Shown here: piece by piece, positions 41,991 to 51,366 of the stretch
How positions within the stretch are numbered: position 1 is the stretch's first letter
How the letters are laid out: each line of letters starts with the position of its first letter
Assembly (NCBI RefSeq): GCF_001424875.1
Contig: NZ_LMCT01000067.1
Coordinates: 113,656 to 177,655 of the forward strand
Reading direction: 5' to 3'
Length of the DNA stretch: 64,000 bases
Source of the DNA: Kitasatospora sp. Root107
Lineage (GTDB): Bacteria > Actinomycetota > Actinomycetes > Streptomycetales > Streptomycetaceae
The notes under the pieces: generated by a model
Told to the model about the DNA's origin: nothing
Seen by the model: the letters and a program-made list of their open reading frames with translations, nothing else
Database searches by the model: none
Program-made: the position numbers and the translations under genes

Positions 41991-42988
41991 GTGCCGACAC
42001 CCCGGTCGTCCAGGACCGCCCGAGGGCGCTCACGGTCAATCCCGGTCTGGCGGACCGGATCTTCCTGGCCTGGGCCAGGGCCAGCGGCGTGTTCGTGCTG
42101 GCGGTGATGCTCGGCGTCGGCGGCTATCTGGCGGTCCGGGCCACCGAGGCGCTCTCGGTCGCCGGACTCTCCTTCGTGACCACCGAGACCTGGAACCCGG
42201 ACGGTGGCCACGGCCAGTTCGGGATCGCCGCGGTGCTGATCGGCACGCTGCTGATCGGCGGGACGGCGGTGCTGGTGGCGGTTCCGCTGGCACTGGGCAG
42301 CGCGCTCTACATCAGCGAGTACGCGCCCCGGAAGCTGCGCCGGACGCTGGTCAGCCTGGTCGACCTGATGGCCGCCGTGCCCAGCGTGGTCTACGGGGTC
42401 TGGGGCTTCATGCTGCTGCAGTACCAACTGACCGGTGTGGCACGGTGGGTGTCCACCTACTTCGGTTGGATCCCGCTGTTCCGGGTCAACGGCGCCGACC
42501 CGGACGACCCGCTGACGCCGCCGCTGGTGTACACCGCCTCCACGCTGATGGCGGGCATCGTGGTGGGCTTCATGATCACGCCGATCATGTGCTCGATCAT
42601 GCGCGAGGTGTTCGACCAGGCGCCGGCCGGTGAGCGGGAGGGCGCGTACGCGCTCGGCTCCACCCGCTGGGGCATGATCCGCTCGGTGGTGCTGCCGTTC
42701 GGCCGGGGCGGGATCATCGGCGGCACCATGCTCGGTCTGGGCCGGGCGCTGGGCGAGACCATCACGGTCTACCTGATCCTGTCGATGAACTTCGAGATCC
42801 AGCCGCACGTGCTGCAGAGCGGCGGCAGCGCGGTCGCCCCGCTGATCGCGCTGCGCTACGGCGACTCCACCGACTTCTCGGTCTCCGCCCTGATGGCGGC
42901 CGGGCTCACCCTGTTCCTGCTGACCCTGGTGGTCAACTTCGCCGCGGCCGCCGTGGTCGCCCGCAGCCGCTCGGGGGCCAGCTCATGA
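41987..42988 (+). CDS. pstC: PstC-like ABC transporter permease
   Basis: A 333-residue inner-membrane permease with about six helices. The coupling loop carries the EAA-like motif EGAYALGSTRWGMIRSVVLPFGRGGI, which contacts the ATPase. The PstC-type SEYAPRKLRR and VPSVVYGVWG segments are present. It forms the phosphate-type channel with the PstA half of the next gene, which starts inside its stop codon (ATGA). ATG at 41987 has GGAGG upstream. The locus lacks phoU, and no clear PHO boxes lie before it, so this may not be the regular high-affinity phosphate system. Confidence 0.88.
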   Translation: MSADTPVVQDRPRALTVNPGLADRIFLAWARASGVFVLAVMLGVGGYLAVRATEALSVAGLSFVTTETWNPDGGHGQFGIAAVLIGTLLIGGTAVLVAVPLALGSALYISEYAPRKLRRTLVSLVDLMAAVPSVVYGVWGFMLLQYQLTGVARWVSTYFGWIPLFRVNGADPDDPLTPPLVYTASTLMAGIVVGFMITPIMCSIMREVFDQAPAGEREGAYALGSTRWGMIRSVVLPFGRGGIIGGTMLGLGRALGETITVYLILSMNFEIQPHVLQSGGSAVAPLIALRYGDSTDFSVSALMAAGLTLFLLTLVVNFAAAAVVARSRSGASS

Positions 42989-45810
42989 CCACCACCACCG
43001 CACCCCCCAGAACCACCGTGGTCACCCCGCCGGCCGGGGCGGCCCCGCAGCGCCCCCGCCGGATCAACGCCCGCCGCGCCTCCGACCACTACGCCTTCTG
43101 GGGCAGCCTGGCCGGGGCGGTGGCGACCTCCGCGGTGCTGTTCCAGCGGCTCACCCCGTTCAACGGCGGGATCGGCTTCGTGGTCTGCAGCTGGATCTGC
43201 TTCCTCGGCCTGTACGCGCTGCTGGTCTCCCGGGACGAGGGCCCGCTGACGGTCCGTGACCGCCTTGCCTCGGCCGTGGTGCACAGCCTGGCCGCGGTGC
43301 TGATCGGGGTGCTGTTCTGGGTGGTCGGCTACGTCTTCACGAAGGGCTGGTCGGCCCTCTCGTACGGCAACTTCTTCACGGAGGACCTGGCCGACGCCGG
43401 GCCGACCGACCCGCTGGACCACGGCGGTGCGCTGCACGCGATGGTCGGCACGCTGACGCAGATCGCCATCTCACTGGCCATCACCATCCCGCTCGGGTTC
43501 AGCTGCGCGGTCTTCATGAGCGAGGTGCCGGGCCGGTTCAGCCGCCTGGTGCGCACCCTGGTCGAGGCGATGACCGCGCTGCCGTCGATCCTGGCGGGTC
43601 TGTTCATCTACGCGGTGATGGTGCTCACCCTGGGGCTGCCCCGATCGGGCCTGGCCGCCGGGGTGGCGCTCTCGGTGATGATGCTGCCGATCCTGATCCG
43701 GGCCTCCGACGTGGTGCTCCGGCTGGTGCCCGCCTCGCTCAAGGAGGCGTCCTACGCGCTCGGCGCCGGACGCTGGCGGACGGTCTGGACGGTGACCCTG
43801 CCGAGCGCCAGGTCCGGTCTGGCCACCGCGGTGATCCTGGGCGCGGCGCGCGGGATCGGCGAGACCTCGCCGGTGCTGCTCTGCTCCGGCTACACCAAGA
43901 ACCTCAACCTGGACCCGACGCGCGACCCGCAGACCTCGCTGCCGCTGATGGCCTTCACCCTGATCAAGTTCCCGTCCGAGCTCCAGGCTGCCCGGGCCTT
44001 CGGAGCGGCGGCGCTGCTGCTCGGCCTGGTGCTGCTGCTCTTCGTGGTCGCCCGGACCCTCGGCGGCCGGGGCCCGGGTGAGCTGAGCCGGCGTCAGCGT
44101 GAAAGCCGGGTCCGGCAGTCCGCGGCCGACCTGGTCCGGATGACCAACCCCGTCGTCCCCTCCGCCCGGAAGGCGCCCGTGATCACCCGCACCCTCACCC
44201 TGCTCACCGCGCTCGCGGTGTTCGCCACCTCGCTGCTGTTCGGTGCGGCCGACCGGGCCGAGGCCGCCGGATACCTGCGGATCAGCGGCGCGGGTTCCAC
44301 CTGGAGCTACAACGCGGTCGACGGCTGGATCAAGAACGTCCGCCAGTACGGCATGACCGTCGACTTCGACCCGCAGGGGTCCTCGTTCGGCCGGAACCAG
44401 TTCAAGAACGACGCCACCGACTTCGCGGTGACCGAGATCCCCTACGGGCTCACCGACGGCGGCCAGTACGACGCCCCGCCGCCGTTCCCGTCGGCCTACC
44501 TGCCGATCGTCGCGGGTGGCACCTCCTTCATGTACAACCTGAAGATCAACGGCAAGCGGGTGACCGACCTGCGGCTCTCCGGCGAGGTGATCGCCAAGCT
44601 CTTCACCGGTGGCATCACCTACTGGGACGACCCGCTGGTGAAGGCCGACAACCCGGGCCTGGAGCTGCCGCACGTCGAGGTCCACCCGGTGGTCCGCTCG
44701 GACGGCTCCGGTACCACCGCGCAGTTCACCACCTGGCTGAGCAAGCGTCAGCAGCCGATCTGGGACGACTACTGCCGCCGTACCCCGCGCGGTGCGGCCT
44801 GCGGGATGACCTCGTTCTTCCCGCTGCTGAACGGCTCCACCTGGAAGGCGCTGGGCAGCTCGATCACGGTGGCCTCCTCGGTCGCCAACGAGGGCAACAA
44901 CGGTGCCATCACCTACGTCGAGTACTCCTACGCCAAGGAGGCCAAGTTCCCGGTCGCCAAGGTGCTCAACAAGGCCGGCTACTACGTCGGGCCGACCGGG
45001 CAGAACGTCGCGGTCGCCCTGGTCAACGCCCGGATCAACCCGGACCTGACCCAGCTGCTGGACGACGTCTACGACAGCCCGGCAGCGGCCTCCTACCCGC
45101 TCTCCAGCTACAGCTACATGGTGGTGCACACCACCGAGACGAAGAACTTCAAACAGGACAAGGGCGCGGCCCTGAGCGCCTTCGGCTACTACTTCCTCTG
45201 CGAGGGCCAGAAGAAGGTCGGTGACAACGGGTACTCGCCGCTCACCCCGCAGCTGGTCACCTCCGGCTTCGACCAGCTGGCGAAGATCCCGGGTAGTGAG
45301 AAGAAGGCCTTCGACCCGGCAGCCTGCAGCAATCCGACCTTCGGCAAGGACGGCACCAACCCCTACGTGGCCAGTGCCCCTCAGCCGCCGGAGTGCGACA
45401 AGAAGGGCGCGACGTCCCAGTGCGGTGCCACCGGCACCAAGTCCACCGGCACCCAGACGGGCACCGGCACCTCGACCGGTGGCGCGGGGAACGGCAACGC
45501 GGCCGGAACGGGTGGCGCGACCGGCGGTACGGCTGCGGCGGCCGGCGGTGCGGCGGGCACCGGAACCGCCGGCGGGACGGGCGGCGAGGCAGCTGCCGAC
45601 GACCCCGCGCTCGGTGGTGGTGACGGCGGAGCCGCCGGTGGCGGCAGCGGACAGAGCGTGAGTGCCACCGCGATCGAGGTGGCCGCCTCGGCGGGCAGTG
45701 GACTGCGGACCTCGCTGATGGTGATCGCCGGGCTGCTGCTCGGTGCGGTCATCGTGCTGCCGCCGGTGATCGCGGGCAGGGCGGCTCGCAGACGGGATGA
45801 GGAGCTGTGA
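42985..45810 (+). CDS. PstA permease fused to PstS-like binding protein and membrane anchor
   Basis: A 941-residue single frame. Residues 1-375 are a PstA permease with the EAA loop ASYALGAGRWRTVW and the PstA-type ALPSILAGLFIYA. A short hydrophobic segment follows (about 396-420, like a retained signal peptide ending ADRAEAA). Residues 425-800 are a PstS-like receptor with GAGSTWSYNAVDGW and RSDGSGTTAQFTTWL, the phosphate-type ligand loops. Residues 810-895 are Gly/Thr/Ala-rich and low complexity, then comes a transmembrane helix (905-930) and basic tail RRRDEEL. An internal ATG at 44140 has no ribosome site, so a fusion is preferred to two genes. Both ends overlap neighbours by 4 bases. Confidence 0.85.
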   Translation: MTTTTAPPRTTVVTPPAGAAPQRPRRINARRASDHYAFWGSLAGAVATSAVLFQRLTPFNGGIGFVVCSWICFLGLYALLVSRDEGPLTVRDRLASAVVHSLAAVLIGVLFWVVGYVFTKGWSALSYGNFFTEDLADAGPTDPLDHGGALHAMVGTLTQIAISLAITIPLGFSCAVFMSEVPGRFSRLVRTLVEAMTALPSILAGLFIYAVMVLTLGLPRSGLAAGVALSVMMLPILIRASDVVLRLVPASLKEASYALGAGRWRTVWTVTLPSARSGLATAVILGAARGIGETSPVLLCSGYTKNLNLDPTRDPQTSLPLMAFTLIKFPSELQAARAFGAAALLLGLVLLLFVVARTLGGRGPGELSRRQRESRVRQSAADLVRMTNPVVPSARKAPVITRTLTLLTALAVFATSLLFGAADRAEAAGYLRISGAGSTWSYNAVDGWIKNVRQYGMTVDFDPQGSSFGRNQFKNDATDFAVTEIPYGLTDGGQYDAPPPFPSAYLPIVAGGTSFMYNLKINGKRVTDLRLSGEVIAKLFTGGITYWDDPLVKADNPGLELPHVEVHPVVRSDGSGTTAQFTTWLSKRQQPIWDDYCRRTPRGAACGMTSFFPLLNGSTWKALGSSITVASSVANEGNNGAITYVEYSYAKEAKFPVAKVLNKAGYYVGPTGQNVAVALVNARINPDLTQLLDDVYDSPAAASYPLSSYSYMVVHTTETKNFKQDKGAALSAFGYYFLCEGQKKVGDNGYSPLTPQLVTSGFDQLAKIPGSEKKAFDPAACSNPTFGKDGTNPYVASAPQPPECDKKGATSQCGATGTKSTGTQTGTGTSTGGAGNGNAAGTGGATGGTAAAAGGAAGTGTAGGTGGEAAADDPALGGGDGGAAGGGSGQSVSATAIEVAASAGSGLRTSLMVIAGLLLGAVIVLPPVIAGRAARRRDEEL

Positions 45811-48455
45811 GCCGACGGACCGTCAACGGCAGTGCCCGGCGGGCGCTGCGGACCGCAGGGGTACTCACCCTGCTGCTCGTCACCGCGGCCGGAGCGGCGC
45901 TCTCGGCCGGCCCGGGCGACACCCCGGTGGGGGTTGCCGCCGAGGCTTCGGCGAAGCCCGAGATCCCGGTCGACCCGATCACCGGTGCCCCGGTGGGGAT
46001 CGACCCGAAGGCCCCCGCCCAAGCTGCCGGACAGTCGGGCACCGGTACGAAGTCCGGTGCGAAGTCCGTGACGACGGCGGTCGGTTCGGCTGCGAGCTCT
46101 GCAAGCTCGGACCCGGTCGCCAACGACCCGAAGCCGGTCAAGGTCAAGGGCGCCGGTGAGTTCGCCGACCTGGAGGTGACCGTCCCGCAGACCGACCACC
46201 TGGTGAACCAGGTGGTCGAGATCACCTGGAAGGGCGGTCGGCAGACCGTGCCGAACCCGCGGTCGTTCGGGCGCAACTACCTCCAGTTCATGCAGTGCTG
46301 GGGCGAGGACGCCACCGGCCCGGACCGGGAGCAGTGCCAGTACGGGGCGACCAAGGGGGACTCCCGGATCTCGGCCGGTGACTTCGTGTCCCAGCGGCAG
46401 CTCAACTTCGGCCCGGCGCTGGTCGACGACGCCGAGCCGATCAAGCAGACCAAGCCGAACGAGAACGTCTACGTCCCGTTCCGCTCCGCCACCGGTGCGC
46501 CTCCGGAGACCAGCGGCACCAGTTCCTTCTACAACGCGCAGACCACCAACGAGGTGCCGTTCGCCCCGACCAGGGCCGACGGCAGCGGGCAGCTCTTCTT
46601 CGAGATGCAGAGTGGCATGGAGGCCCCGGGCCTGGGTTGCGGGCAGCCGGTGAGCACGGCGGCCGACGCACCGCTGCACCGGTGCTGGCTGGTGATCGTG
46701 CCGCGCGGCGAGCTGGACGTGGACGGCAAGGTGCCGACCACCGGCGGCGGCAAGCTCCAGTCCACCCCGCTCTCCACCACCAACTGGGCCAAGCGCCTGG
46801 TGGTCCCGCTCGACTTCGAACGGGTCGGCCTGTCCTGCCCGATCGGCAGCTCCGAACGGCCCACGGACGGCAACGAGTTGATGTCCGAGGCGATGCAGCG
46901 CTGGCAGCCGGTGCTGTGCCGGCAGGCGGGCGGTATCTTCAACTTCTCCCAGGGCAGCGACGACACGGCCAGGGAGCGGCTGCAGAGCGGCAACCCCGGG
47001 CTCGACTTCCTCGGCTACCCGCTGGCGGTCGAGGAACAGACGCCCGGCCGGACACCGGTCTACGCGCCGATCGCGCTGTCCGGGCTCACCATCGCCTTCG
47101 ACGTCGAGAACCAGTCCTCGATCCGGGCCCCGGAGGACGTCCGCAAGCAGGAGGGGCAGCGGATGCCGGAGATGAACCTGACGCCCCGTCTGGTCGCCAA
47201 GCTGGTCACCCAGAGCTACCAGTACGCGGTCAACCCGGGTGACAAGGACGTGCCGGCCACCAACCCGCTGGACCTGCTCAGCGACCCCGAGTTCCTGGAG
47301 CTGAACCCGCAGTTCAAGTACTTCTTCGGAGCCCGGGTGCCGGACCTGATGCTGCCGCTGGGTTCGAGCGACGCCGCCCAGCAGCTCTGGAAGTGGCTGC
47401 AGGGCGACCCGGAGGCCAAGGCCTTCCTGAAGGGCGAAGTCCACCCGAAGTGGAAGGACCGGGTCAACCAGGCCTTCACCAGGCTGGAAACCAGCTACCC
47501 CCGCTCGAACTACCCCAAACAGGACGACTACTGCCAGGAGTTCGAGAAGTCCGAGGCCCGCTCCGACTGGTGCAACACGGAGTCGCACCCCTACCTCTCC
47601 TCGATGGGGGACGCCGCCCGGTTCGCCGCCCGCGGTGACACCACCGGCAAGTCGGTCTGGAGTGCGGACAGCATCCCGCCCTCGATGAAGAAGGACCCGC
47701 CGCAGCCGCAGGGCCTGCGGTCGCTGATGGCACTGGCCACCACCGCCCAGGCCGCCCGGTACGGGCTGAGCACCGCCAGACTCCGCAACGGTGTGGGCGA
47801 GTTCGTCGCCCCGACCGAGACCGCGCTGCTCGCCATGGCGAACGCGGCGACGCCGGCGGACCCGGCCCGGATCGCGGTCGTCCCGCCCGGCCTGCCGGTG
47901 GCCGGCGGCTACCCGCTGACCATCACCACCTTCGCCGCCACCGTCCCGTCGGCCCTCGACACGGCCGACGGCAAGGCGTACGCCGGTCTGCTCCACTACG
48001 CGGCCGACACCGGCCAGGTGCACGGCGTCGCGCTCGGCCAACTCCCGGACGGGTACGTGCCGTTGCCGGAGAAGATGCGGGTCCAGCTCCGGCGGGTGGC
48101 CGAGCTGGTGGAGAAGAACGCGGGCGTGCCCGAGCCGGCGCCTAGCACGTCCCCGACGCGGCGGGACGTCCCGCCGGCCACCGAGGCCGCCGTGGCCCCG
48201 GCCGGAGCCGGTGCGGTCCAGCACCAGCCGCCGGTCGACAACGCGCCCACCGCCCCGCCCGCGCTCGCCCCGCCCACCGCGCACACCCCCGTCGTGCTCA
48301 CGCCCAAGCCGGTCGTCCCGGTCGCCCGGACGGCCGACAGCGACCTGGGTTCGGCCCGCTACCTGCTGCTCGGCGTGCTGATCACCGGTCTGCTGGCCGG
48401 TGCCGCCGGGCTGTTCCTGCCGCGCCTGCTCCGCAGTCGGCGTCCCCGGCCCTGA
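45807..48455 (+). CDS. Large membrane-anchored PstS-like protein
   Basis: An 882-residue surface protein: GTG start overlapping the previous stop, Sec signal at residues 1-35, a disordered Ser/Ala/Lys/Thr stretch to about 110, a ~650-residue domain, a Pro/Ala-rich spacer (about 775-840) and a C-terminal helix (850-873) with RSRRPRP. PstS-like traits appear piecewise: a binding-protein stretch LDFLGYPLAVEE, LTPRLVAKLVTQSY resembling the PstS LSGDVLAKIF helix, and VGEFVAPT near residue 670 matching the PstS C-terminal lobe. The usual GSGTT ligand loop is not found. Several Cys pairs suggest disulphides. It is probably a divergent receptor; the ligand is unknown. Confidence 0.7.
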   Translation: MSRRTVNGSARRALRTAGVLTLLLVTAAGAALSAGPGDTPVGVAAEASAKPEIPVDPITGAPVGIDPKAPAQAAGQSGTGTKSGAKSVTTAVGSAASSASSDPVANDPKPVKVKGAGEFADLEVTVPQTDHLVNQVVEITWKGGRQTVPNPRSFGRNYLQFMQCWGEDATGPDREQCQYGATKGDSRISAGDFVSQRQLNFGPALVDDAEPIKQTKPNENVYVPFRSATGAPPETSGTSSFYNAQTTNEVPFAPTRADGSGQLFFEMQSGMEAPGLGCGQPVSTAADAPLHRCWLVIVPRGELDVDGKVPTTGGGKLQSTPLSTTNWAKRLVVPLDFERVGLSCPIGSSERPTDGNELMSEAMQRWQPVLCRQAGGIFNFSQGSDDTARERLQSGNPGLDFLGYPLAVEEQTPGRTPVYAPIALSGLTIAFDVENQSSIRAPEDVRKQEGQRMPEMNLTPRLVAKLVTQSYQYAVNPGDKDVPATNPLDLLSDPEFLELNPQFKYFFGARVPDLMLPLGSSDAAQQLWKWLQGDPEAKAFLKGEVHPKWKDRVNQAFTRLETSYPRSNYPKQDDYCQEFEKSEARSDWCNTESHPYLSSMGDAARFAARGDTTGKSVWSADSIPPSMKKDPPQPQGLRSLMALATTAQAARYGLSTARLRNGVGEFVAPTETALLAMANAATPADPARIAVVPPGLPVAGGYPLTITTFAATVPSALDTADGKAYAGLLHYAADTGQVHGVALGQLPDGYVPLPEKMRVQLRRVAELVEKNAGVPEPAPSTSPTRRDVPPATEAAVAPAGAGAVQHQPPVDNAPTAPPALAPPTAHTPVVLTPKPVVPVARTADSDLGSARYLLLGVLITGLLAGAAGLFLPRLLRSRRPRP

Positions 48456-48467
48456 GCGGCCGGGGAC
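48442..48467 (+). terminator. Hairpin spanning the stop codon of the large PstS-like gene
   Basis: GTCCCCGGCC (48442-48451) pairs perfectly with 48458-48467 around a six-base loop containing the TGA stop (48453-48455). A T-tract is absent. It could attenuate transcription inside the operon or stabilise the upstream message end. Confidence 0.55.
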
Positions 48468-48538
48468 CCGGCGGGCCCCCAAGACCACACCACAAGACCA
48501 CACCACCACCAGCACCACGCCAACGCATGTGCGCCACG

Positions 48539-48560
48539 CGGCCGGAAAACCCTCCGGCCG
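48539..48560 (+). promoter_or_regulatory. Second hairpin before the secreted PstS-like gene
   Basis: CGGCCGG (48539-48545) and CCGGCCG (48554-48560) form a 7-bp stem with an 8-base loop about 34 bases before the next ATG. Upstream of it is a direct repeat of AAGACCACACCAC. Together with the hairpin at 48442 it makes this 138-base gap the only structured spacer inside the locus. Confidence 0.4.
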
Positions 48561-48593
48561 TGCCTGAGAGCTGCCCGAAAAGGACGAAGAACA

Positions 48594-49601
48594 GTGAAGA
48601 GTCTCACCAAGAGCAACCTGGCCAAGTGTGTGACCGTCGCCGCCGGCCTCGGCCTGGTGGTGGCCGGTACCGGGACCGCCCAGGCGGACCCGACCGGCGT
48701 CCCGGTCTACCGTCAGCTCGCGGGCGTCGGCTCCGACACCACCCAGGGCGTCATGAACGCGATGGCCGACGCCATCACCGGCCCGACCGGTGAGAAGCTG
48801 ATCGCCTCCTACAACGCGACCGGCTCCGCGACCATCAACACCAAGGCCGCCGCCGCCTGCCAGGGGCTCAACCGTCCGAACGGCTCCGGTGCCGGCCGCA
48901 CCGCCCTGTTGAACGAGCTGAACAAGGGCAACGGCTGCCTGGACTTCGGCCGTTCCTCCAGCCTCAACGTGACCGCCAGCACCCCCGGCCTGACCTACGT
49001 CCCGTTCGCCGTCGACGCCGTCACCTACGCGGTCGGCGCGGGCAGCGCGCTGCCGCTCGACCTCACCACGGCCGACCTGCACGCCCTCTACACCTGTGAC
49101 CCCGGCTTCGTCGGCACCGCCCCGAACTGGGACATCCGCCCGCTGCTGCCGCAGAGCGGCTCCGGCACCCGCTCGTACTGGCTGACCGTGGTCGGCATCA
49201 CCGAGGGCGACCTGAGCGCCAACCGCTACCCCTGTGTCACCGACACCAAGGGCGGCAAGAAGATCGAGGAGCACGACGGCCGGGTGCTCGACAGCAAGTC
49301 GCTGGTGCCGTTCTCGATCGGCCAGTACCTCGCGCAGAGCGCCAGCACCATCCCCGACATCCGCGGCGCGGCCCAGCTCGGCAACATCAACGGTGTCCCG
49401 TCGCTGCTGCTGAACACCGGTGCCGCCGCCACCCGTGACGTCTACAACGTCATCCCGACCAGCAAGGTCGGCGTCAGCCCGTGGAGCGACGTCTTCGTCG
49501 GCAAGACCTCGAAGATCTGCTCGCGCGCCGACCTGATCAAGCAGTACGGCTTCGGCACCAACGACAACTGCGGTGACACCTCCCGCAACTCCGGCAACTG
49601 A
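48594..49601 (+). CDS. Secreted PstS-like substrate-binding protein
   Basis: A 335-residue exported protein: a Sec signal (residues 1-31, ending GTAQA) but no lipobox, membrane helix or anchor. The mature N-terminus has LAGVGSDTTQGVMNAMA, matching the PstS first ligand loop, and the central PQSGSGTRSYWL matches the GSGT phosphate-type loop. Four or more cysteines suggest disulphides. It is the third receptor-like protein in the locus, separated by a structured 138-base spacer, so it may be made in a different amount. ATG 48594 has a GAAAAGGAC ribosome site upstream. It may bind phosphate or another oxyanion. Confidence 0.78.
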   Translation: MKSLTKSNLAKCVTVAAGLGLVVAGTGTAQADPTGVPVYRQLAGVGSDTTQGVMNAMADAITGPTGEKLIASYNATGSATINTKAAAACQGLNRPNGSGAGRTALLNELNKGNGCLDFGRSSSLNVTASTPGLTYVPFAVDAVTYAVGAGSALPLDLTTADLHALYTCDPGFVGTAPNWDIRPLLPQSGSGTRSYWLTVVGITEGDLSANRYPCVTDTKGGKKIEEHDGRVLDSKSLVPFSIGQYLAQSASTIPDIRGAAQLGNINGVPSLLLNTGAAATRDVYNVIPTSKVGVSPWSDVFVGKTSKICSRADLIKQYGFGTNDNCGDTSRNSGN

Positions 49602-49650
49602 CCTTCCCTCAACCCTCCGCGTCTCTCTGCCTGAAAGGCACACCAGAACC

Positions 49651-51243
49651 GTGAGCATCCGTATCCCGCGCACCGTCGCGATCGGCGCCGCCACCCTCCT
49701 GGCCGCCGGCAGCATCACCATGGCCGGTACCACCGCGCACGCGGCCGAGACGGTCCCGACCGTCGGCACCCTGGCCCTCAACCCGGCGACCGGCACCGAC
49801 GAGGAGCTGATCAGCCTGGTCAGTTCCGCCGCCTGCCCCGGCGGCACCAACCTGCAGGGCCTGGTCTTCGGTGCCGGCTTCCCGGTGGACGGCTTCGGTG
49901 TCACCGCGAACCAGGCCCAGTCCAACTTCCCGGTCGACGGCCAGGGCCACCTGACCGTGCCGCTGAGCGACACCATGCGCGGCTTCGCGCAGAAGAACGG
50001 CTTCTCCACCCTGGCCGGCAAGTACGAGTTCCGGCTGCGCTGCCGCGCCAAGCTCGGCACCACCTACTTCGGTGACTTCGTCGGCGCGATCAGCTTCAAC
50101 ACGCCCACCAGCTACACCACGGTGGACACCACGCCGGTCGCGACCGCCACCAGCACCGCGCTGACCGTCACCCCGAACGGCTCCGCCACCGTCGGCGGCG
50201 ACGTCAAGCTCTCCGCCGCGGTCACCCCGGCCGCCGAGGGCACCGTCCAGTTCCTGGACGGCAGCACCCCGCTGGGCGCCCCGGTCACCGTGACGGCCGG
50301 TGCGGCCGAGCTGACCGTCAACACCCTGACCCTGGGTGCGCACAACCTGTCCGCGGTCTTCACCTCGACCTCGACCGCCTTCCTGGGCTCGACCTCCTCC
50401 ACGGTCAGCTACACCATCAGCCCCAAGGGTGCCGCCGCGACCACCACCGCGCTGGCCATCACCCCGGCCGGCTCGGCTGCCAAGAACACCCCGGTCGCGC
50501 TGAGCGCGACGGTGACCCCGGCCGGCACGCCCGGTGCGGTCGAGTTCCGTGACGGCGGCACGCTGCTCGGCACCCAGTCGGTGAACGCCGGCACCGCCGG
50601 GCTGACCGTCGCCACCCTGACGGAGGGCGACCACCTGCTGACCGCCACCTTCGTCCCGGCCGTCCCGGCCGACTTCGCGGCCTCGACCTCCCCGGTCGTT
50701 CCGTTCACCGTCACCCCGCCGGTGGTCGTCCCGAACCCGGGCGACCCGCTGCCGCCGTCGCCGGTCTTCGAGACCATCACCACCACGGTCGCCCCCGGCG
50801 CCCTGGTGATCAGCGTGGCGGGCACCAACGTCACCCTGCCGCCGCTCACCCTGAACGGTGACAGCACCCTGTACTCCACCACCGGTGCGATCCAGACCGT
50901 CACCGTCACGGACACCCGCGCGGGTGCGCCGGGCTGGTCGGTCAGTGGCCGGGTGGACCAGTTCGCCTCGGGCGCCAACCAGATCAACGCGCAGAACCTC
51001 GGGTGGGCCCCGAACCTGGTCTCCAAGGGTGACGGTCTCAAGATCAACCTCGGCGGTCAGATCGCTCCGGCCAACGCCGTGGCGGCTGCCGACGCGGGTG
51101 TCTTCGGCCTGAAGTCCTCCCGGACCCTGGCCACCGCGACCGGCCTCGGCACCGCCAAGCTCGGCGCCGACCTCACCCTGCTCGCCCCGACCTCCACGCT
51201 GGCCGGGACGTACCAGGGCCTGCTCACCCTGACGGCGATCTGA
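49651..51243 (+). CDS. Secreted WxL-like protein with Ig-like repeats
   Basis: A 530-residue secreted protein: Sec signal (about residues 1-33), an N-terminal ~115-residue domain (from GTLALNPATGTDEE, with one disulphide-like Cys pair), two bacterial Ig-like repeats (about 165-260 and 265-360, each with VTPAG/AEGTVQFLDG-type strands), and a C-terminal ~150-residue WxL-like domain with GWSVSG and a closing GTYQGLLTLTAI. The N-terminal domain recurs in the next gene. GTG at 49651 has GAAAGG upstream. WxL proteins attach non-covalently to peptidoglycan in Firmicutes; here it would be a surface partner of the transporter, which is inference. Confidence 0.68.
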   Translation: MSIRIPRTVAIGAATLLAAGSITMAGTTAHAAETVPTVGTLALNPATGTDEELISLVSSAACPGGTNLQGLVFGAGFPVDGFGVTANQAQSNFPVDGQGHLTVPLSDTMRGFAQKNGFSTLAGKYEFRLRCRAKLGTTYFGDFVGAISFNTPTSYTTVDTTPVATATSTALTVTPNGSATVGGDVKLSAAVTPAAEGTVQFLDGSTPLGAPVTVTAGAAELTVNTLTLGAHNLSAVFTSTSTAFLGSTSSTVSYTISPKGAAATTTALAITPAGSAAKNTPVALSATVTPAGTPGAVEFRDGGTLLGTQSVNAGTAGLTVATLTEGDHLLTATFVPAVPADFAASTSPVVPFTVTPPVVVPNPGDPLPPSPVFETITTTVAPGALVISVAGTNVTLPPLTLNGDSTLYSTTGAIQTVTVTDTRAGAPGWSVSGRVDQFASGANQINAQNLGWAPNLVSKGDGLKINLGGQIAPANAVAAADAGVFGLKSSRTLATATGLGTAKLGADLTLLAPTSTLAGTYQGLLTLTAI

Positions 51244-51366
51244 CACCGGTAGTTCACCGGGGTCCCGCCCGCCCTTAATCCGGCGGCCGGGCCGTCCGCG
51301 CGACACTACGTCGAACCCGTGGACGGCCCGGCCGCCGGTGCCCAACTTCCGTACCAGCAAGCGAGG

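Noticed and set aside
44140..45810. A separate pstS-like gene starting at ATG 44140
   Set aside because: No ribosome site is visible before it, and the PstA frame reads through without a stop, so a fusion is the simpler reading. Not fully excluded.
45381..50063. A 1560-codon open frame on the minus strand
   Set aside because: It is antisense to well-supported genes with signal peptides and ligand motifs, and is rich in Arg/Gly/His/Val as expected of a high-GC shadow frame.
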